A stretch of DNA of 64,000 bases from Lasioglossum baleicum (lineage: Eukaryota; Arthropoda; Insecta; Hymenoptera; Halictidae): positions 14,004,947 to 14,068,946 of the forward strand of contig NC_134937.1 in NCBI RefSeq assembly GCF_051020765.1, given 5' to 3'. Each line of letters begins with the position of its first letter. Positions within the stretch are counted from its first letter, which is position 1. The translations under genes were made by a program, and so were the position numbers. The notes beneath the pieces were generated by a model. The model saw only the letters and a program-made list of their open reading frames with translations. It was not told the origin of the DNA and did no database searches. Shown here in pieces: positions 11,032 to 24,656 of this stretch.

Positions 11032-14000
11032 ATAATATTCAAACAGTAATAGACAGTTTTAATATTATTAGTGTAACGAATCCATCCAAACCGCATCGAT
11101 TCAAATTACCTAGCAGAAACATTGAACTGAACCTATGTACCTAGCATAATTAAATTATCGATCACCGCTATTGGTGGAACGTGGAACAAGGCTATATCCT
11201 CGCGATAGTAATAAAAGATGTACACACGTCTGACCTATTAAAAATCCTATTGCTAAATTAAGAGTAGCTGTTCGAGGCTTGAGCAATTCATATGGTCGCG
11301 GTAACAATTATTAACATCATTTCCATTGGCAACAACATTTCATAATACCATTCCCCTCTCGTTCTAGTTATAATCTCCCGCATAATAGCGATTCAATAAC
11401 ACTTGATATAAATCCGTTAACCTATTCACGCGCAGACACTTAATATAAAATCATAGACGCAATGTATACACTAATGATAGCGATAATGACGCACGTCGCG
11501 TCGTACGTTCTGAAGTCTGCAATTTTGCAAGATCCTGTCTGCTAAATCCACTGCGCTCTCGACGTTCAGCATATTTGCAACGATCGTGTTCGATAACTAT
11601 CGCGCACCGTTTATCGAAGTAGCTCGAATATTTTCATCGGCGAAAAAACAGTTGGCAAAACATTTCCGTCATCGCCGAGCAATTTGTTTATTCGCCCGAA
11701 CATTTCTTCGCTAAGATAACAACATGCATTCTGATCTGTTTTGCCGCTCCTGCAGTCGACAGTTGCCGAATTGAATGTTTAAACGTGTCAGCGCGATTGA
11801 CCACGCCGCGTGCGATTCAGCAGAAACGTGGAATTAAATGATCGATCACGGCGAAACGATTCGAAGAGATTGTTTGACAAACGTTGAGAAGCGTTCGCGA
11901 TGAAATTCGAGAACGATTTCAAGAACGATTTCGAGCGCGGCGGAACGCTGGAAAAATTCGATGTTTCCGCGAGGAGAGAGAGAGAAAGAGAAAGAGATGT
12001 TTATGAAATAATGTACATATTGTTGCTGAGCCAGAGGAGCGAGCCGAGTTCGCAGAGATAAACGGTGTGTGGAATGTTTATAGAACGTTCTCGAAAAACG
12101 CGGCCGTAGACTAAACTAATAAATGACCTGTGCGAACGCAGTTTCCTTTCCCCGAGATCTAGGAAAATAGTGGTCGAGCTGGGAAATCGGCTCTTAAGAA
12201 ATCAATTAGCTATCACTGTCCGGTTTTATTTCGGGAGAATGGAAGCTGGTTTTATTGGGCCGCAAAATCTGCTATGTAGATTATTAAATTTTTTCCGAAA
12301 CTTTTACACCGATTTGAATATGCGCAGCGTTTCAATGAAGAAAAATCATTTTTTGTTCGAAATTTTTGCAGAGAACAGTAAAACGACCTAGAAAACATAG
12401 TCATTAGTTGTAGCTTCGAGCACTTTCAAAGAAAAATTGTTTTCCATATGACAGTGATGTTGGAAAATTTTGTCAGATGTATGTATTATAAATCAATGGA
12501 GCATTCGACAATTTTTTGGAGTACTTTTTAAATTCCAACTTCGGACATTTTTCCCGAAGCCAACAGCATCGGGTACAATAATAATAACAATGTAAAACCT
12601 ATGGTAGTATTGTTCTCCTTCAACAGCAATGATAATTCCAATGGTAATCAATAATTACAGTCGCCACAATGACCTCGCAAAGTTGCAATTTATACCGTGT
12701 CTCGGCTGACATCTGACAAAGCGTAAAAACTCATTCAAACGACATTGACGCAATTCCGTCGATGTGACACATTAACAGACACGGTGCTTAATGTGGAACG
12801 CAATTAAACGTGAATTAAACGTGTTTACGTGCACACGCCGAGCTGATTATCATTCGCGATGGGCGCCGCGCCGCTTGAGAGACAGCAGAGATACACGTCT
12901 CGCACGACCCGCTTTAATTTCCGCGAGGTCCGTGAGAGAACTCGCATTTTTCTGCGGACTCGATCATGCATATCGTGTTCCGTGTACGTACACCAACGAT
13001 TACGTGTTCGGCATGCCCTCGGCGATGGGACCCGGTTCCGTGTAAGCGAAACTCCTGTTCATCCGTGACTACGCGAAACAAAACACATTTTACGGCGATG
13101 TAAAACCAACAAGAGTTAGCGAAAACAGTCCTTGAACTGTATAACGGAGCCCTCCGAATTTTCGCTTTGTTCATTCTGATCTTGCACGGGCGCACGCGTT
13201 ACGTAAATTGCTTTTCTCCTTTTAAGTCGTCGGGAGTATTTGTTACAGATTTTTACACTACTATCGAACGGTGCAATTATTTTTGGATGTTCCACGTGAA
13301 AATGGAATGCGGATGTTAGTTATCGTTATGCGAAATAACCGAGAGTTCTGCTACAGAATGTCCCCAAATTCTTCGATTCACTTTGCCTCTTGCATCCAGT
13401 CAAGCTTGCCTCGCCAAAGTCCTCGCGGTGCTTCTTGCGCAGCAGTTCGCGAATTGTTTGGCCAAACTTTGGCCGCCGGTGTTGCTTAACATACTGATAA
13501 GAACGTGTACAAACACGAGCCGCGACTACGGCTCCTTTGTGCTTCGTTCCGATGCAGGAAAACCTTTTCGAAGGACGCTTGATCAATGTTCAAACAATGA
13601 CCCTCGATGTTTGCGTAAATTTACGAACATCTGCGAACATTTTCATTTGGGCCTGTGAAGAGTTTGCAGTTGAATGAAATGTTATTTCCTCGTATTTAAT
13701 TTTTCAAACACAACAGCGGAAAAGTTGAAGTTTTAGGAATATATAAATTTCATTTCTCGGAATGGTTGTTTCGACGTTTCAAAAAATAACATCGGAGAGC
13801 ATGAGGTTTTATAAATATTTTAGTTTTACTCGCTTTTTACAAACCTCGCGAGCCGTATTTTTATTACAGAAAGTCGCCGTATATTCCTACAGTCATTAAA
13901 CCCTGGATATTCGTACATTTATAAGAGATACAAATGTGGAACATGTAATATAATATAAAATACAAATAAATCGATCGTTGCTTTTATCTCAATATTGACG

Positions 14001-15606
14001 AACTTCTGTTGCACTTCATTAATCATACGTGGAGTGGGAAAAAAAATGTTATCTCGTACAGAGTTCGGGAATTTAATAATTACAAAATCCAATTAAATCT
14101 CCTGTATTTTTAACCTTTGTCGAGAATTGTACTTGTATCGAACACCGAGAATTGATCCTGAATATTCTTTGCTCGAGTTGATTTTATAGGATAAAATGAA
14201 ACCGAGGATTCATGTCAGTTTATCCAGCGAACTTCAATAGCTTTGAGCCATTTACTTTAGGAAAACATCGTTCCATTAAACTTCAATATTTTTGTATAAA
14301 ATAATTCCCATCTCCTCTCTCTCCGAACTCTCTCCTATCTCTCTCCACCGTACTGAAATGATCAAAAGGAGAAATAATGAATTCAGAGAATTTTTATTTT
14401 ACACAAAAATATTTAATTAATTTATGTATTGAACAACATCATAATCTACAGAAACAACTCCACCTGGATTATGAAAACAATGCTCGCGCAACAAGGCATT
14501 GGCTCCGCAATTTCCACGTGACCTCTCTCACTTTTACCTGCAAACCAATACAGTTACCTGTCGAAGTTGGAGAGGGAGATGTAGCCGTGAGATCTCGTCG
14601 CTCATAAAGGTGGGTTACTACTGGATCCCCTGTTCAAAGCTTCCGCGTAAAACCACTCTCACACGCTTCCTGTGTGTATCTCCACTTTCGATTCGGAATT
14701 TTTACCTTCATTTATACTTTTTCTCTCTTCCTCCCGTAACCGGGATCCCAGCCGCGTGGAACCGACGACGCTGACATAACTGATTTACTTATTTTCCTGC
14801 CGATATTAAAACGCCTGCTGAAATGAAGTATATAACGCGTAATATTATATAAGGTCTTTCTACTGATTACACAAGAAATGCTCGAAACGTGCTACAGGTG
14901 CGTTAGATGTAAAATCTCTTTGAGTTATGCATTTGTGCAATTATCGGAGTTCTTGTCCGTTATGAATTGTAGTGGTAGGAATGAAATATAAATTTCTGTC
15001 TATTCTTAAGTGGTTGAAATTGTTTGATTTTTCTATGGAACAATTGTGCCAATTATGAAAGTGGTCTAAGTCATATATTTCTTGTTTCGAGATGTTTCAA
15101 GGAAAAAGGGGATATTAATTATAAATAAATTCTCCATGTAATGTTGAAATAACAAGCACTATTTTCTTTTAACCTTTTTCATAATGATGAGCACAATTAA
15201 CCAGGTGAGGATTGCTCTTTTCTTGCCTGGAAAATTCGCAAGGTTCGGGAAACAGTAACGGGTCAGTACGAGGAGATCATGCGCGCCTTGTATCGTTGCT
15301 ACGCCTCGTGATTTATATTCGCGGAAGTCGGACGAGCGCGTTCGCGGTCTGGTGAACGCTCCGCGATACGCGAAAGGTCAAAGTTGAACGGTTGTTGCGA
15401 TGATAATTTCGCAGCGTTCTCCCGGCAGTTGTTACGCGGGGACAATGCGGAAACGCTGTGCCGACTCGTCTTCCCGGTGGCTGCGAATTTCCTCGCGACA
15501 CGGGGATGCACCGTTCCTGTCGGCGGAGAAAAAATTGCACGGTTGCATCCTTGAGCGGCCTCGCGCACCGAAACGTTCGTCGGTACAAATGGTCCTGGGA
15601 AGATAT
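11032..15606. other. intergenic, no gene seen
   Basis: Mixed AT-rich and moderately CpG-rich sequence. Short open frames at 12791-13195, 13271-13658 and 14377-14774 overlap on both strands and show no domain, so I do not call them. No TIRs or target duplications were spotted. Confidence 0.35.
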
Positions 15607-16045
15607 TTTTAAAAAATTGCAACTATGTAGTCGGAATTCGCTGGAAACATTGCAATCTTTTAAGTTAAAATAGAAATTCTAAAAAAATCGTTTTTCATCG
15701 CTTAGTAGACAGATTCTTCTAATTTTGCAGAAAAATGACGTGTTTTAAGATTCATGTTTAAAAAATTGCAACTAGTCGGAATTCGCTGGAAACATTGTAA
15801 TCTTTTAAGTTAAAATAGCAAGTTTTAAAAGATCGTTTTGGCATCGTTTAGGAGACAGATTCTACTAATTTTGCAGAAAAACCGGTGTGTTTTAAAAGAT
15901 ATGATTAAAAAATTGCAACTAGTCGGAATTCGCTGGAAACATTGCAATCTTTTAAGTTAAAATAGCAAGTTTTAGAAAATCGTTTTGGCATAATGTAGAA
16001 GACAGATTCTTCTAATTTTGCAGAAAACTGGCATGTCTTGGACGA
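15607..16045. repeat. three tandem units of about 148 bp
   Basis: The units share AATTGCAACTAGTCGGAATT, then TTCGCTGGAAACATTG, TTTTAAGTTAAAATAG and TTCTAATTTTGCAG. The GCAACT landmarks at 15619, 15768 and 15915 give periods of 149 and 147. The second and third units are closer to each other than to the first. No ORF or TIR was seen. Each unit contains a TAATTTTGCAG stretch that looks like a splice acceptor, but no coding sequence follows. Confidence 0.85.
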
Positions 16046-19000
16046 GAAAGGAAAACTATAGATGAAACACGATAAATGTATAGTCATCCGAAGGTTTCCG
16101 CTTGATAGCGACCGGTATATCGCGGAAGCTGACGGGCGCCCATGGAACCCGGCAGGCCGGTGTAACGCGTTCGGCGCGAAACTTACGTAAGATTTATGTA
16201 ATCTGTTACAAAATGAGGCTGAACGGGGCCGACACAGCCGGCGACTCTTATTTGCTCGACCCGTAATTGGCGAAAGATCGTTCTGTTACGCGGCGACGAG
16301 TTTTTATTTTCGCGAGAGCGAGACCTGGCTGACGAGCAAACGAACGACGCGACGCCCGACAATTGAAATATAATAGTTCGTCTAATATATAGACCAATCC
16401 CGGAAACTGGGACGGCCTGCGAGTTTCTTGCAACTGCGAGTGAAAATGGAGAAAGTTTCCAGGTAACAACGCCGATGACTCAATCTTATTGATACCTACG
16501 CGATGGTGCACGAGCGCACGACTTTGAGTGCGTTCCGTTTCACGCATAATGCGCATACACTGTATAGTGTAGTATAAGAGTCTCTATGCATACACTATGC
16601 AGTGTATGCGCTTGAAGCGTGAAACGGAACGCACCCTTTGTCTGCACGATCGCTGCAGTTCTGCAGCCTCTGTTCTAGAGATACTTTGTTACAGCACAAC
16701 GAAAATTTGCTTGTTCTTTAAGGATTAAGGATTAAGGATTTCTACCTTTAATGGTTTATGTAAACGCAATATTACGAATATAGGTTATTATGTATTATTA
16801 TATTATCATAACTATTTTTTACCTCGTTCAGAATTTTTTAGAATGGTTTGGAGTCTCACACGGGAGTTGTTAAAGGGGTCAAGATGCAAGAAATTGAATT
16901 TCAAAGTGAAGATGTTAATGATTGAATAAAAAACTCTGTAGCTCGTTCGTTTTTTACCGTTTCTATTTGTAGTCACCTTCGGAGGCGAATTAATGATTTA
17001 TTTATCACGAAACTATTAATAAACAATGTCTCTGCGCTACGTATAAACTGTAGTCTCGAGGCCAGATCAGGGGAAAAGTGACTCTATCTCTCCCTCTACC
17101 GGATTAGTCACGTGACCGTGCGGTGTCGGACCCGTGGGGGAACAGCATCGTAGGAAGGGAAGGGTAGAGTGGGGAGACAAGTTTTAATCTGACGACTCTG
17201 CCTGGAATGGAAGGGAGCCGAAGGATCGCGTCTTTGTATTCGCGGAAATCGTAAGATTGGTATCGCGCCCCTTCTTCCGGCATTGCGTCTCACCGACGGC
17301 GTCGTCGACGGCGTTGGCGTCGTCGTCGTCTTTTATTTCAAGGGAAATTAACGACGACCGGCGAGTAATTGTCGGGCGTTAAGCCGCCTGCGGAACGTAA
17401 TTACGCGGGGACAAAGCGATGGCAGGGGTAAATACGGAAACGCGGGCCAAGGGAAAACGAATTTGTCACGGCGGTTTCGGGCCACGGGCGGAACTTCTTC
17501 CGCGCTTTCATCGAACAGCACTCCGACTCGCGTCGTCGCGTCGGGGCTCCAAAGTCTCCCAACTTCGCCCAGGGTTCTCTCCCTGTCGGTGATAGGTACG
17601 CGATAGCGGGCACAATAGACGTTGCACAATTTTAATTGGATGTTTTGTTCGGCCTGCCGTCACGGGATTGCGTGGCGGGAAACCTTCCGAGTTTCGAGCG
17701 AACTTTCGGCCGACACGGCTGCCCCCGATGCTTTCGAGAGGACCACCGTTTTTTTAAATCGATTCCACAATCCCCCATCCTTAGAACACCGCCAGTAGGA
17801 CCCTTTGATGATTCTACGATTGTTTGGGAAAGCTCGGTGACTGCGGTGTATAGCGAATGTTTCCTTGAGATTAATCTCTTTTCTAAATAAAAGAGAGACA
17901 ATGGATCTTCTTTTTGCACGTGATCAGTGGATCCCTTCGTCAATCGTACAAGTGTTTGGGAAATTTGATGAGTGATCACTCGACCGCGGAATCTGTGCAA
18001 TCACGATAGAAGTGAGTCGATGCAACTGAATTGATGCAGAAAAATTAACGAAAATATTCACTCTTCTACTATTTGAACAGTTTCACATTTCCCCGTACCT
18101 TCGTCGCGAACGCATAAAATCGTCGTTCGAGTAATTCCGCATAATTATGTGCGACGGCCCCGGGAGCATCGGCATCCTCCAAGGGCCAGAAGGCACTTCA
18201 GAAATCGCAATTAGGTCCTTTGAATGTCATTAGAGGTCCGTAGCTAAATATGACCGAGTTCGAAGAGAACGTTCAAAGATTCGCCGGAGAGGTTTCCAAG
18301 GAGCTCAACTGCCGTAGATCAATACCATGATTTGATAATGAATTTTTCCTGATAATTAAATTCCTTATGTAAAAATCACCAATGCTCATATTGCGCAACG
18401 ATCTTACGCGACGATCATAATTCAATTGGTTTGTTTGGTACGGTATTTGGTGTATAACGTATTGCTTTCGCCAAAGCGATAAGATAACCCACGACGTAGA
18501 CGGTTAGTATCTTAATATCGCGAAACGCGGCCGCGAGATAATGTCTGTTATTAATTTGCAAAGACGGTAATGCGATTCCTGCAGTGAATAGGGTCGCGCG
18601 CGAGCCAAGGTAAAGACATTACTTAATTAAATTAGCAGTTACCGTCAAAGCGAACGCGAGAGAATCGCGTCGACTCTCCTCTTTCGTTTCTACACCCCCG
18701 TACCGTCGCGTCGCGCCTTTTCTCTTTCCCCACGTCAGCAACATCACCAAAACATTCCTCCACTTTCCCCGGAAACTTCCTTCCACAATGAAATTTCTAG
18801 GTCAACACCGTCGGAATAAGTCATTCCCGACTCCCTCGGATTATTATAACCGTGTTTGTACACCTCCCGAAATGAATCTCGAGACGATGTTTCGCTCTGA
18901 ACCGTCGGCGACGACGTAACTTGCAATCCAAGTCTTCGAGGGGGACAAACAATAGTTTACAAATCGATTTTCAAGCAGTCTCTGCACGTCTCGCGACCGC

Positions 19001-20850
19001 GGGCATAAAGAACGTGCACGCTGCACTTCGAAACTATGCGCTGAAAGCATCGTGCAGAAAAGATTTCGGCAAAAATGAGTATCTCTCTCCGGGGGGAGGA
19101 CAATGGCGAACAATTGCTCGTTTGTTCTATGACGAGAAAAAAAAAAGAAAGAAAATATGATGCGATAGAACGTCGCGCGACGCGACAGCGAAAAAGAACA
19201 ATAAAAATCGCCGGGATGCACTTACACCGAGGGAAAATTAACGGACAACGGTGTGTAGTTCTATGGCGGTGTGGGGGTGAAACGACGTGCAATTTAATCG
19301 TCGTGAATTAAGCGCGGGGGAACGTAATTACGCGTAGAACAAAGCGCTGGCCGCGCAGTCCGCGCCGAAGTAAATACGGAAATATAATGGTACAAATTTG
19401 TCGCGAGTGCACGGCGCTGCATCCGTTATCGGCGACCATTGCATCCATTGCATAGAGAGAGAGGGGAGGGTGGGGAGGGGAGAGAGGTGGTCGTGTGCAA
19501 CGACTACAGGTGGGGCTCGCGAGAGCGCAATTTAAAAGTCCATTCATTTCTGGATAACGTCAGGAAATGCCGACGCCACCGGTACACACGCATTTTATCC
19601 GAAAAATATTTTACCTGAAAATGGTGTACGAGGTAATACGTAATAGTTACCCCGGGTTCTACGTGCTAGCAAAATGGAGGACCTGTACCCGCCACCCGCT
19701 GTTCGACACTGAAGGATTTTGGACAGACCCTGCGGTCGTTGAAGTTGCAGTTTTACAAGTTGCCGAGTCTACATGGAGGATCAGACAAAACGACAGAAAT
19801 TCGTTGCTCCGTAGAGGAAAATTGATTTCGAATTTTCCTTTATGTCGATCGTACATAGTGAAAATAAAGAATTTAATGATTTCGGCGCCACAGGTTCGAT
19901 CAAATGTTACTCACTAAGCAATTTTGCAATTTAAATTGTTCTCGACGTTTCGATCCAAATGTGGACCATTTTCAAGAGAAATTTTGCGTCTGTAAAATAC
20001 TGTAAGCTATAGTAATTGTTCAAGAAAACCGCGGGTAATACTAATAAAACTTTGACATACTTGCTAAGTGTAAACGAATTATATAAATTCAATGATGGAA
20101 CTTTTGAGAAAACTAATTAACACCATGCCGGTAGACGTTAAACTGAAAGCATGTGGCCGTTAAGGAAGAACCATGGTGTATTATAAGCTTTCATGTACGT
20201 GGGTGAACGAGATTGTGTGTAGCAGCGTGTCCATGTCATTGTAATTCTACAAAATTGATTTCGTTTTAAATGAACTCTTGGGACGTGTGGTGTGACGAAG
20301 AGGTTTGAACACGTTTCGAGATGTTTGAGCAGAAACTGCAGACGTGTTTCTGCCTATTAATTCATTGGCTGCGCGAAAAAAAATTAATTTGTTTTCATAC
20401 GGATTCTTTGGACGAGTAATGTTTTAATTACTTAATCAATCCTCTATTGAGGATACACGATTGTGATGAAGGTAGTGAAAATTCATATTCTCATTGACTA
20501 TTGGCGTCGCGCCTCCGGTTTTGTCAGACGCCGTCGCTTACGTCAGCAGTGTAAAAACCAAGGAACGTCAGTTCACGCTTACTCATACGTTTGTCCTTGG
20601 TTGATCAAGTTTGCCAGCTCATTTGCGGTGTGTGTACCGTGCGGCACGTATGTAGTTAGCGACGTTGTTGCAATTAATTCGCCGATTTGCTCTTTTCCCC
20701 GAAGCTGCGAAGGCCCGAACGAGTTGCCCTTGATGTGATCGTGCACCGTTTAAAGGCCGAAACAGTCATCGTCACTCGTGTTTTTTGATTTATGTCTTTC
20801 ACCGTGGCCGTGGTCGAGATGACCAGTGCGAGATCTTGCTGAAGGTTTGT

Positions 20851-20853
<3 letters not shown>
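16046..20853. other. intergenic, no gene seen (apart from the 107-bp hairpin)
   Basis: CpG-rich patches alternate with AT-rich DNA. The patches at 17290-17720 and 18840-19550 are open in many overlapping frames on both strands, which argues against any one being coding. A GTC/GAC trinucleotide run lies at 17295-17333. Related blocks at about 17345-17475 and 19275-19410 are described in the findings. Confidence 0.35.
16528..16634. repeat. 107-bp inverted repeat (hairpin)
   Basis: The arms are GTGCGTTCCGTTTCACGC and its exact complement at 16617-16634, continuing inward through GCGCATACACT and a TAGTGTA-type core. The loop is about 15 bases. CTTTG occurs on both sides (16522-16526 and 16636-16640), which may be a short target duplication. 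It could be a tiny foldback element or a hairpin RNA precursor. Confidence 0.7.

Positions 20854-20885
<32 letters not shown>
20854..20885. repeat. (TG)n microsatellite
   Basis: Sixteen uninterrupted TG units, 53 bases left of the large foldback element. Confidence 0.95.
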
Positions 20886-20886
<1 letters not shown>

Positions 20887-20937
20887 AGCCTGACACTTGT
20901 AGATTATGTGCGAAAATAATTCGTGGTCAGAGATTAA

Positions 20938-21907
20938 GGGGGCCGGCGCGGCCGTGCAAGAGTGTGTGGGCACACGTACACATCGCTAAATTCGCATATA
21001 CGTATATGCAATTACAAGGTTTACGACATTTCGAAATTACGCTTCAGCATTGCAAGGAGTAGTTCAGAATTGGTCAATTATGATTCTTAGAAGTCAGATA
21101 CAGGTCCGTATGGTGCCCAAAATGCATATTTTTACGTTATAGAGGAATAATTTGTAATATTCGGCGGAGACAAACAACAATTCGGCCTGTCAGAAACGAC
21201 AATACAGCACCTCGAGGTTCCGAAATTTTGCACTAGTAGCATGACAATCTGGTTCCGAAAAGTTTGACGGTTGGACGTTACAAATGTTCCTATAGAATAT
21301 GGCTGATAATGCAGGTCGATATTATATTGTCCATCGATAATACAGTGTCCATCGTCCATGCAAACACTAAATTTATTGTATAAAAACACTGGTGCGCGAA
21401 GCGGCTATCTTCTGACGTCTTGCTTACTTCGGTTGCCTCGTGACAGGCCAATACCAGTGGTGTTGGACAGGCAATATCTGCCGAATATTATGAATTACTC
21501 TAATAACGGTATAACGGTATAACGTACGACCTGCATTATCAGCCATATTCTATAGGAACATTTGTAACGTCCAACCGTCAAACTTTTCGGAACCAGATTG
21601 TCATGCTACTAGTGCAAAATTTCGGAACCTCGAGGTGCTGTATTGTCGTTTGTGACAGGCCGAATTGTTGTTTGTCTCCGCCGAATATTACAAATTATTC
21701 CTCTATAACGTAAAAATATGCATTTTGGGCACCATACGGACCTGTATCTGACTTCTAGGAATCATAATTGACCAATTCTGAACTACTCCTTGCAATGCTG
21801 AAGCGTAATTTCGAAATGTCGTAAACCTTGTAATTGCATATACGTATATGCGAATTTAGCGATGTGTACGTGTGCCCACACACTCTTGCACGGCCGCGCC
21901 GGCCCCC
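20938..21907. mobile_element. 970-bp foldback element in a TTAA target
   Basis: Two arms of 381 bp (20938-21318 and 21527-21907) are near-perfect reverse complements, separated by a 208-bp centre. Termini are GGGGGCCGGCGCGG and its complement. TTAA flanks both sides (20934-20937 and 21908-21911), consistent with a TTAA target duplication. No transposase ORF is present. TTAA targets are used by piggyBac-type and a few other DNA transposons, but the GGGGG terminus is unlike the usual CCC start of piggyBac, so the superfamily is open. The high arm identity suggests recent insertion or arm conversion. Confidence 0.85.
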
Positions 21908-21911
21908 TTAA

Positions 21912-24656
21912 AGCTGTATTTTGAAAAGAACGACTGACAGGCTGAATTTATTATTTCATTTATTTCGCCTCGTACATTAAAAAGCCCATGCACAAAATCC
22001 TGTTTCTTTCATCCTGTACTTTTCCTCCTCTGTTTACCACTCGATTTAAATTCCTGACTTAATGGCAAGTTGAAATTCGGAATCTAATTGGAGCCGAACC
22101 ATTCTGCTAGAACTAATCCTCTCTTCCCAGAATCTACGATTTCAGTATAATCCCGTTACATCCAGTTCCATGAATATCCTTCACCTCTCCCGACTGATCA
22201 ACAGTCAGGACAGACTAATTAATAGGATCGGCAGGAGCGTATCAAACAAAGAAAGTTTCCACATCTGGATCGTGGTTCTCGAAACCGGTTTCAAATCGCT
22301 TGCGTGGTCAGTTCGAGGCTTCGCAGAAACATGTTGGTTCGGTAGCGCGAAACTGGTTTCCGAACGGAATACAATAAGATGAGAAAATAAGTCATTGAGA
22401 TGTGCATAACAGATGCGCCGCAAGATAAAAGAACAATTGAGAACCGATGTTGCAGCAGAAAGGGAAACATTCCACGGGAAGTACCGAAGTCGCGAAGTCG
22501 CTGGCATAATCATCATTTGCTCGGACAGGGAATCCATTACTACCAATTTATTCTCGAATGCGTAAGAATTGCTTTTTGTTCGGAAAATTGCTGTCAATTT
22601 ACTGCTTCGTTTATTTTCTTGCTGTGTCTGTTTTGCTGTCGTTGCAGTTAGAGTGATGGAATCTGATTTGAGCTTAATGGTTTCCAGGAAAAAAGGAAAA
22701 GATTCTTTTTTGTTGATAATGGCGAACATGACACTTTAAAAAACGATTAAAAAAAGAAATTCAATATTTGCGGATCTTCCATTTTTGGTAATTGACCGAG
22801 AAAATTATTATAAAAATAGTTTTATTTCGACTTGAAAGAAATGGAAACAGTAAGAGTCTACTAGACTCCGTTCGGTGTCTTCACCGCGAGTCTGTCTCAA
22901 CTAATATTGCAAAAGGTTAAGTACAGTTTGCAGGATTGCGGAATAAGACAGATTTCCACATAAACGTTTAAATATACGGTTGTTGTACCGGCTGTATTGT
23001 AAAGTAATCCGGAAACAAGGAACTCGCGGCGAAAGTAAGACGATTATTAACTCGCGTTCAACCACGTCTAATGAATACTTGAGCGTCTCGCGGCGGGATT
23101 CGAATCCGTTCCGCGGTTTCGAATCCGTTCCGCGGTTTCTACGCTGTGCGATCAACTGCGCAGCCGCGGTAAATCCTCACCGCTGAATACTAGATCCCGC
23201 ACACTCTCTGCTGAGTTTTGAACGAACCGAATCCGGTTTTATCTTCGGTTTCTATTCCTTTATGAGGTTTCTATCGCTCCCTGCCATATAAAACACAAAA
23301 TCATGTAATCGTTACATGGCTTATGCAATTCAATCTTTGGGATGTTTAAACTCACGTTAAAGCAGTGATTTATGCGAATTCGTGTGTATTGGATGCAACA
23401 CTGTTTACCACATCGATTTATATAAATGTGAACTGGAGTTGAATCGGATTTCGCCTTGCGTTTCTTGTATCGTTGGTAGCTGCGTAAATAAATCTTTACA
23501 CGAGTTAGATTAATCTGGTTTTATCTTAGATTTATGTTGCCTAATGAAAGTCCTACAATTTTTTGCTATGCAAAACACGATTTTGTTATGCAGATTATGT
23601 AAATAACTCCTCGGACGATTTAGTCATAGGATTTCCTTCTCGGGTCTCTGTATCTTTATGAGTCTCTATCATTCCTTACTAAATAAAATACGATTTAATT
23701 ATATCCAAATCTCCAGATAATTTATTCACTTCGATGCAAAGCTCTGATGCAAATAGACTTTCATATACAGTGTCTTCGAATTTTGAATGAAATTACATGT
23801 TAAAACGTTGTAGATTCGCGGAGTGATATAACACTGACGAATGGCTCTGAAAAAACACCTGCACGAGGCGGTAAATAAATAATTTCCTAATTGAAGCGAC
23901 GCGATGTCGCGAAAGCGACTCCATTGGCATTTTTGCGCAACATCGGACACTGTGAATAATTAAAAGGATGTTCACCTCGATCGTACGAGGATCTACTTAA
24001 CCTCAACGGTTCGCCAGGATTCTCGGGGCCGACCTTGTAAACCGCAGTTTGTATTAATTTCGCTGGACAATAAATCTTGTCGCCAAGAACACCGAGGGCA
24101 GATCGTATCTCGTTATTACCCTAATGACATTTCGCTTCCGAGATGCATATCGGGCCGTGAGATCGGCCCGAAACTCGGATCGTTACATCTGTTTCGCATC
24201 CGCGGGATGTGTTCAAATGTTTAATGCATGAATTAACGTGGTTCGCGGGGCATACAAACGGGACTTATTAAATCGTCGCGAATGGATGAAGGATCCTCCA
24301 CCCCGTTCTCTCTCTCTCTCCGACCTCCCACGCGGTTATCCATCGACGGTTATCGATCAATCTCGCGAATATTTTCGTTGTTGCACTCGACCGTTCGTTT
24401 TCCGCGCGCGAAAACACTCCGGCCTTGAGTCAATGCATCAATTAAAATACTATATAACGTTACACGGGTTTTAGAACTGTACATGCATCTGTACTTTACT
24501 CCGTCTCCGTACCGAGATGTACCCTGTCGAAATTATTTTAATGGACTCGCGGTCAGACGTTTTTCAAAGTGGATCACACGATTTCACATTTTTCGAGAAG
24601 CTGACAGAATTATTAGTATTATCTGTACAACTTTGAAAATTAAACATTTTATTTAA
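21912..24656. other. intergenic, no gene seen
   Basis: A minus-strand open frame of 174 codons (22205-22729) overlaps plus-strand frames and has no recognisable domain, so it is not called. A 19-bp direct duplication (TCGAATCCGTTCCGCGGTT) lies at about 23099-23137. A possible small element with CAGTGTC ends lies at about 23767-23955. Confidence 0.35.

Noticed and set aside
15607..16045. CRISPR-like array
   Set aside because: Units are 148 bp long and wholly repeated, with no short-repeat/unique-spacer pattern, and the sequence is eukaryotic.
22205..22729. 174-codon open frame, minus strand
   Set aside because: No recognisable motif and a competing plus-strand frame; long enough to notice but within chance for this much sequence.
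23095..23140. tRNA B-box-like TTCGAATCCG
   Set aside because: It lies in a 19-bp tandem duplication, with no A box, acceptor stem or cloverleaf around it.
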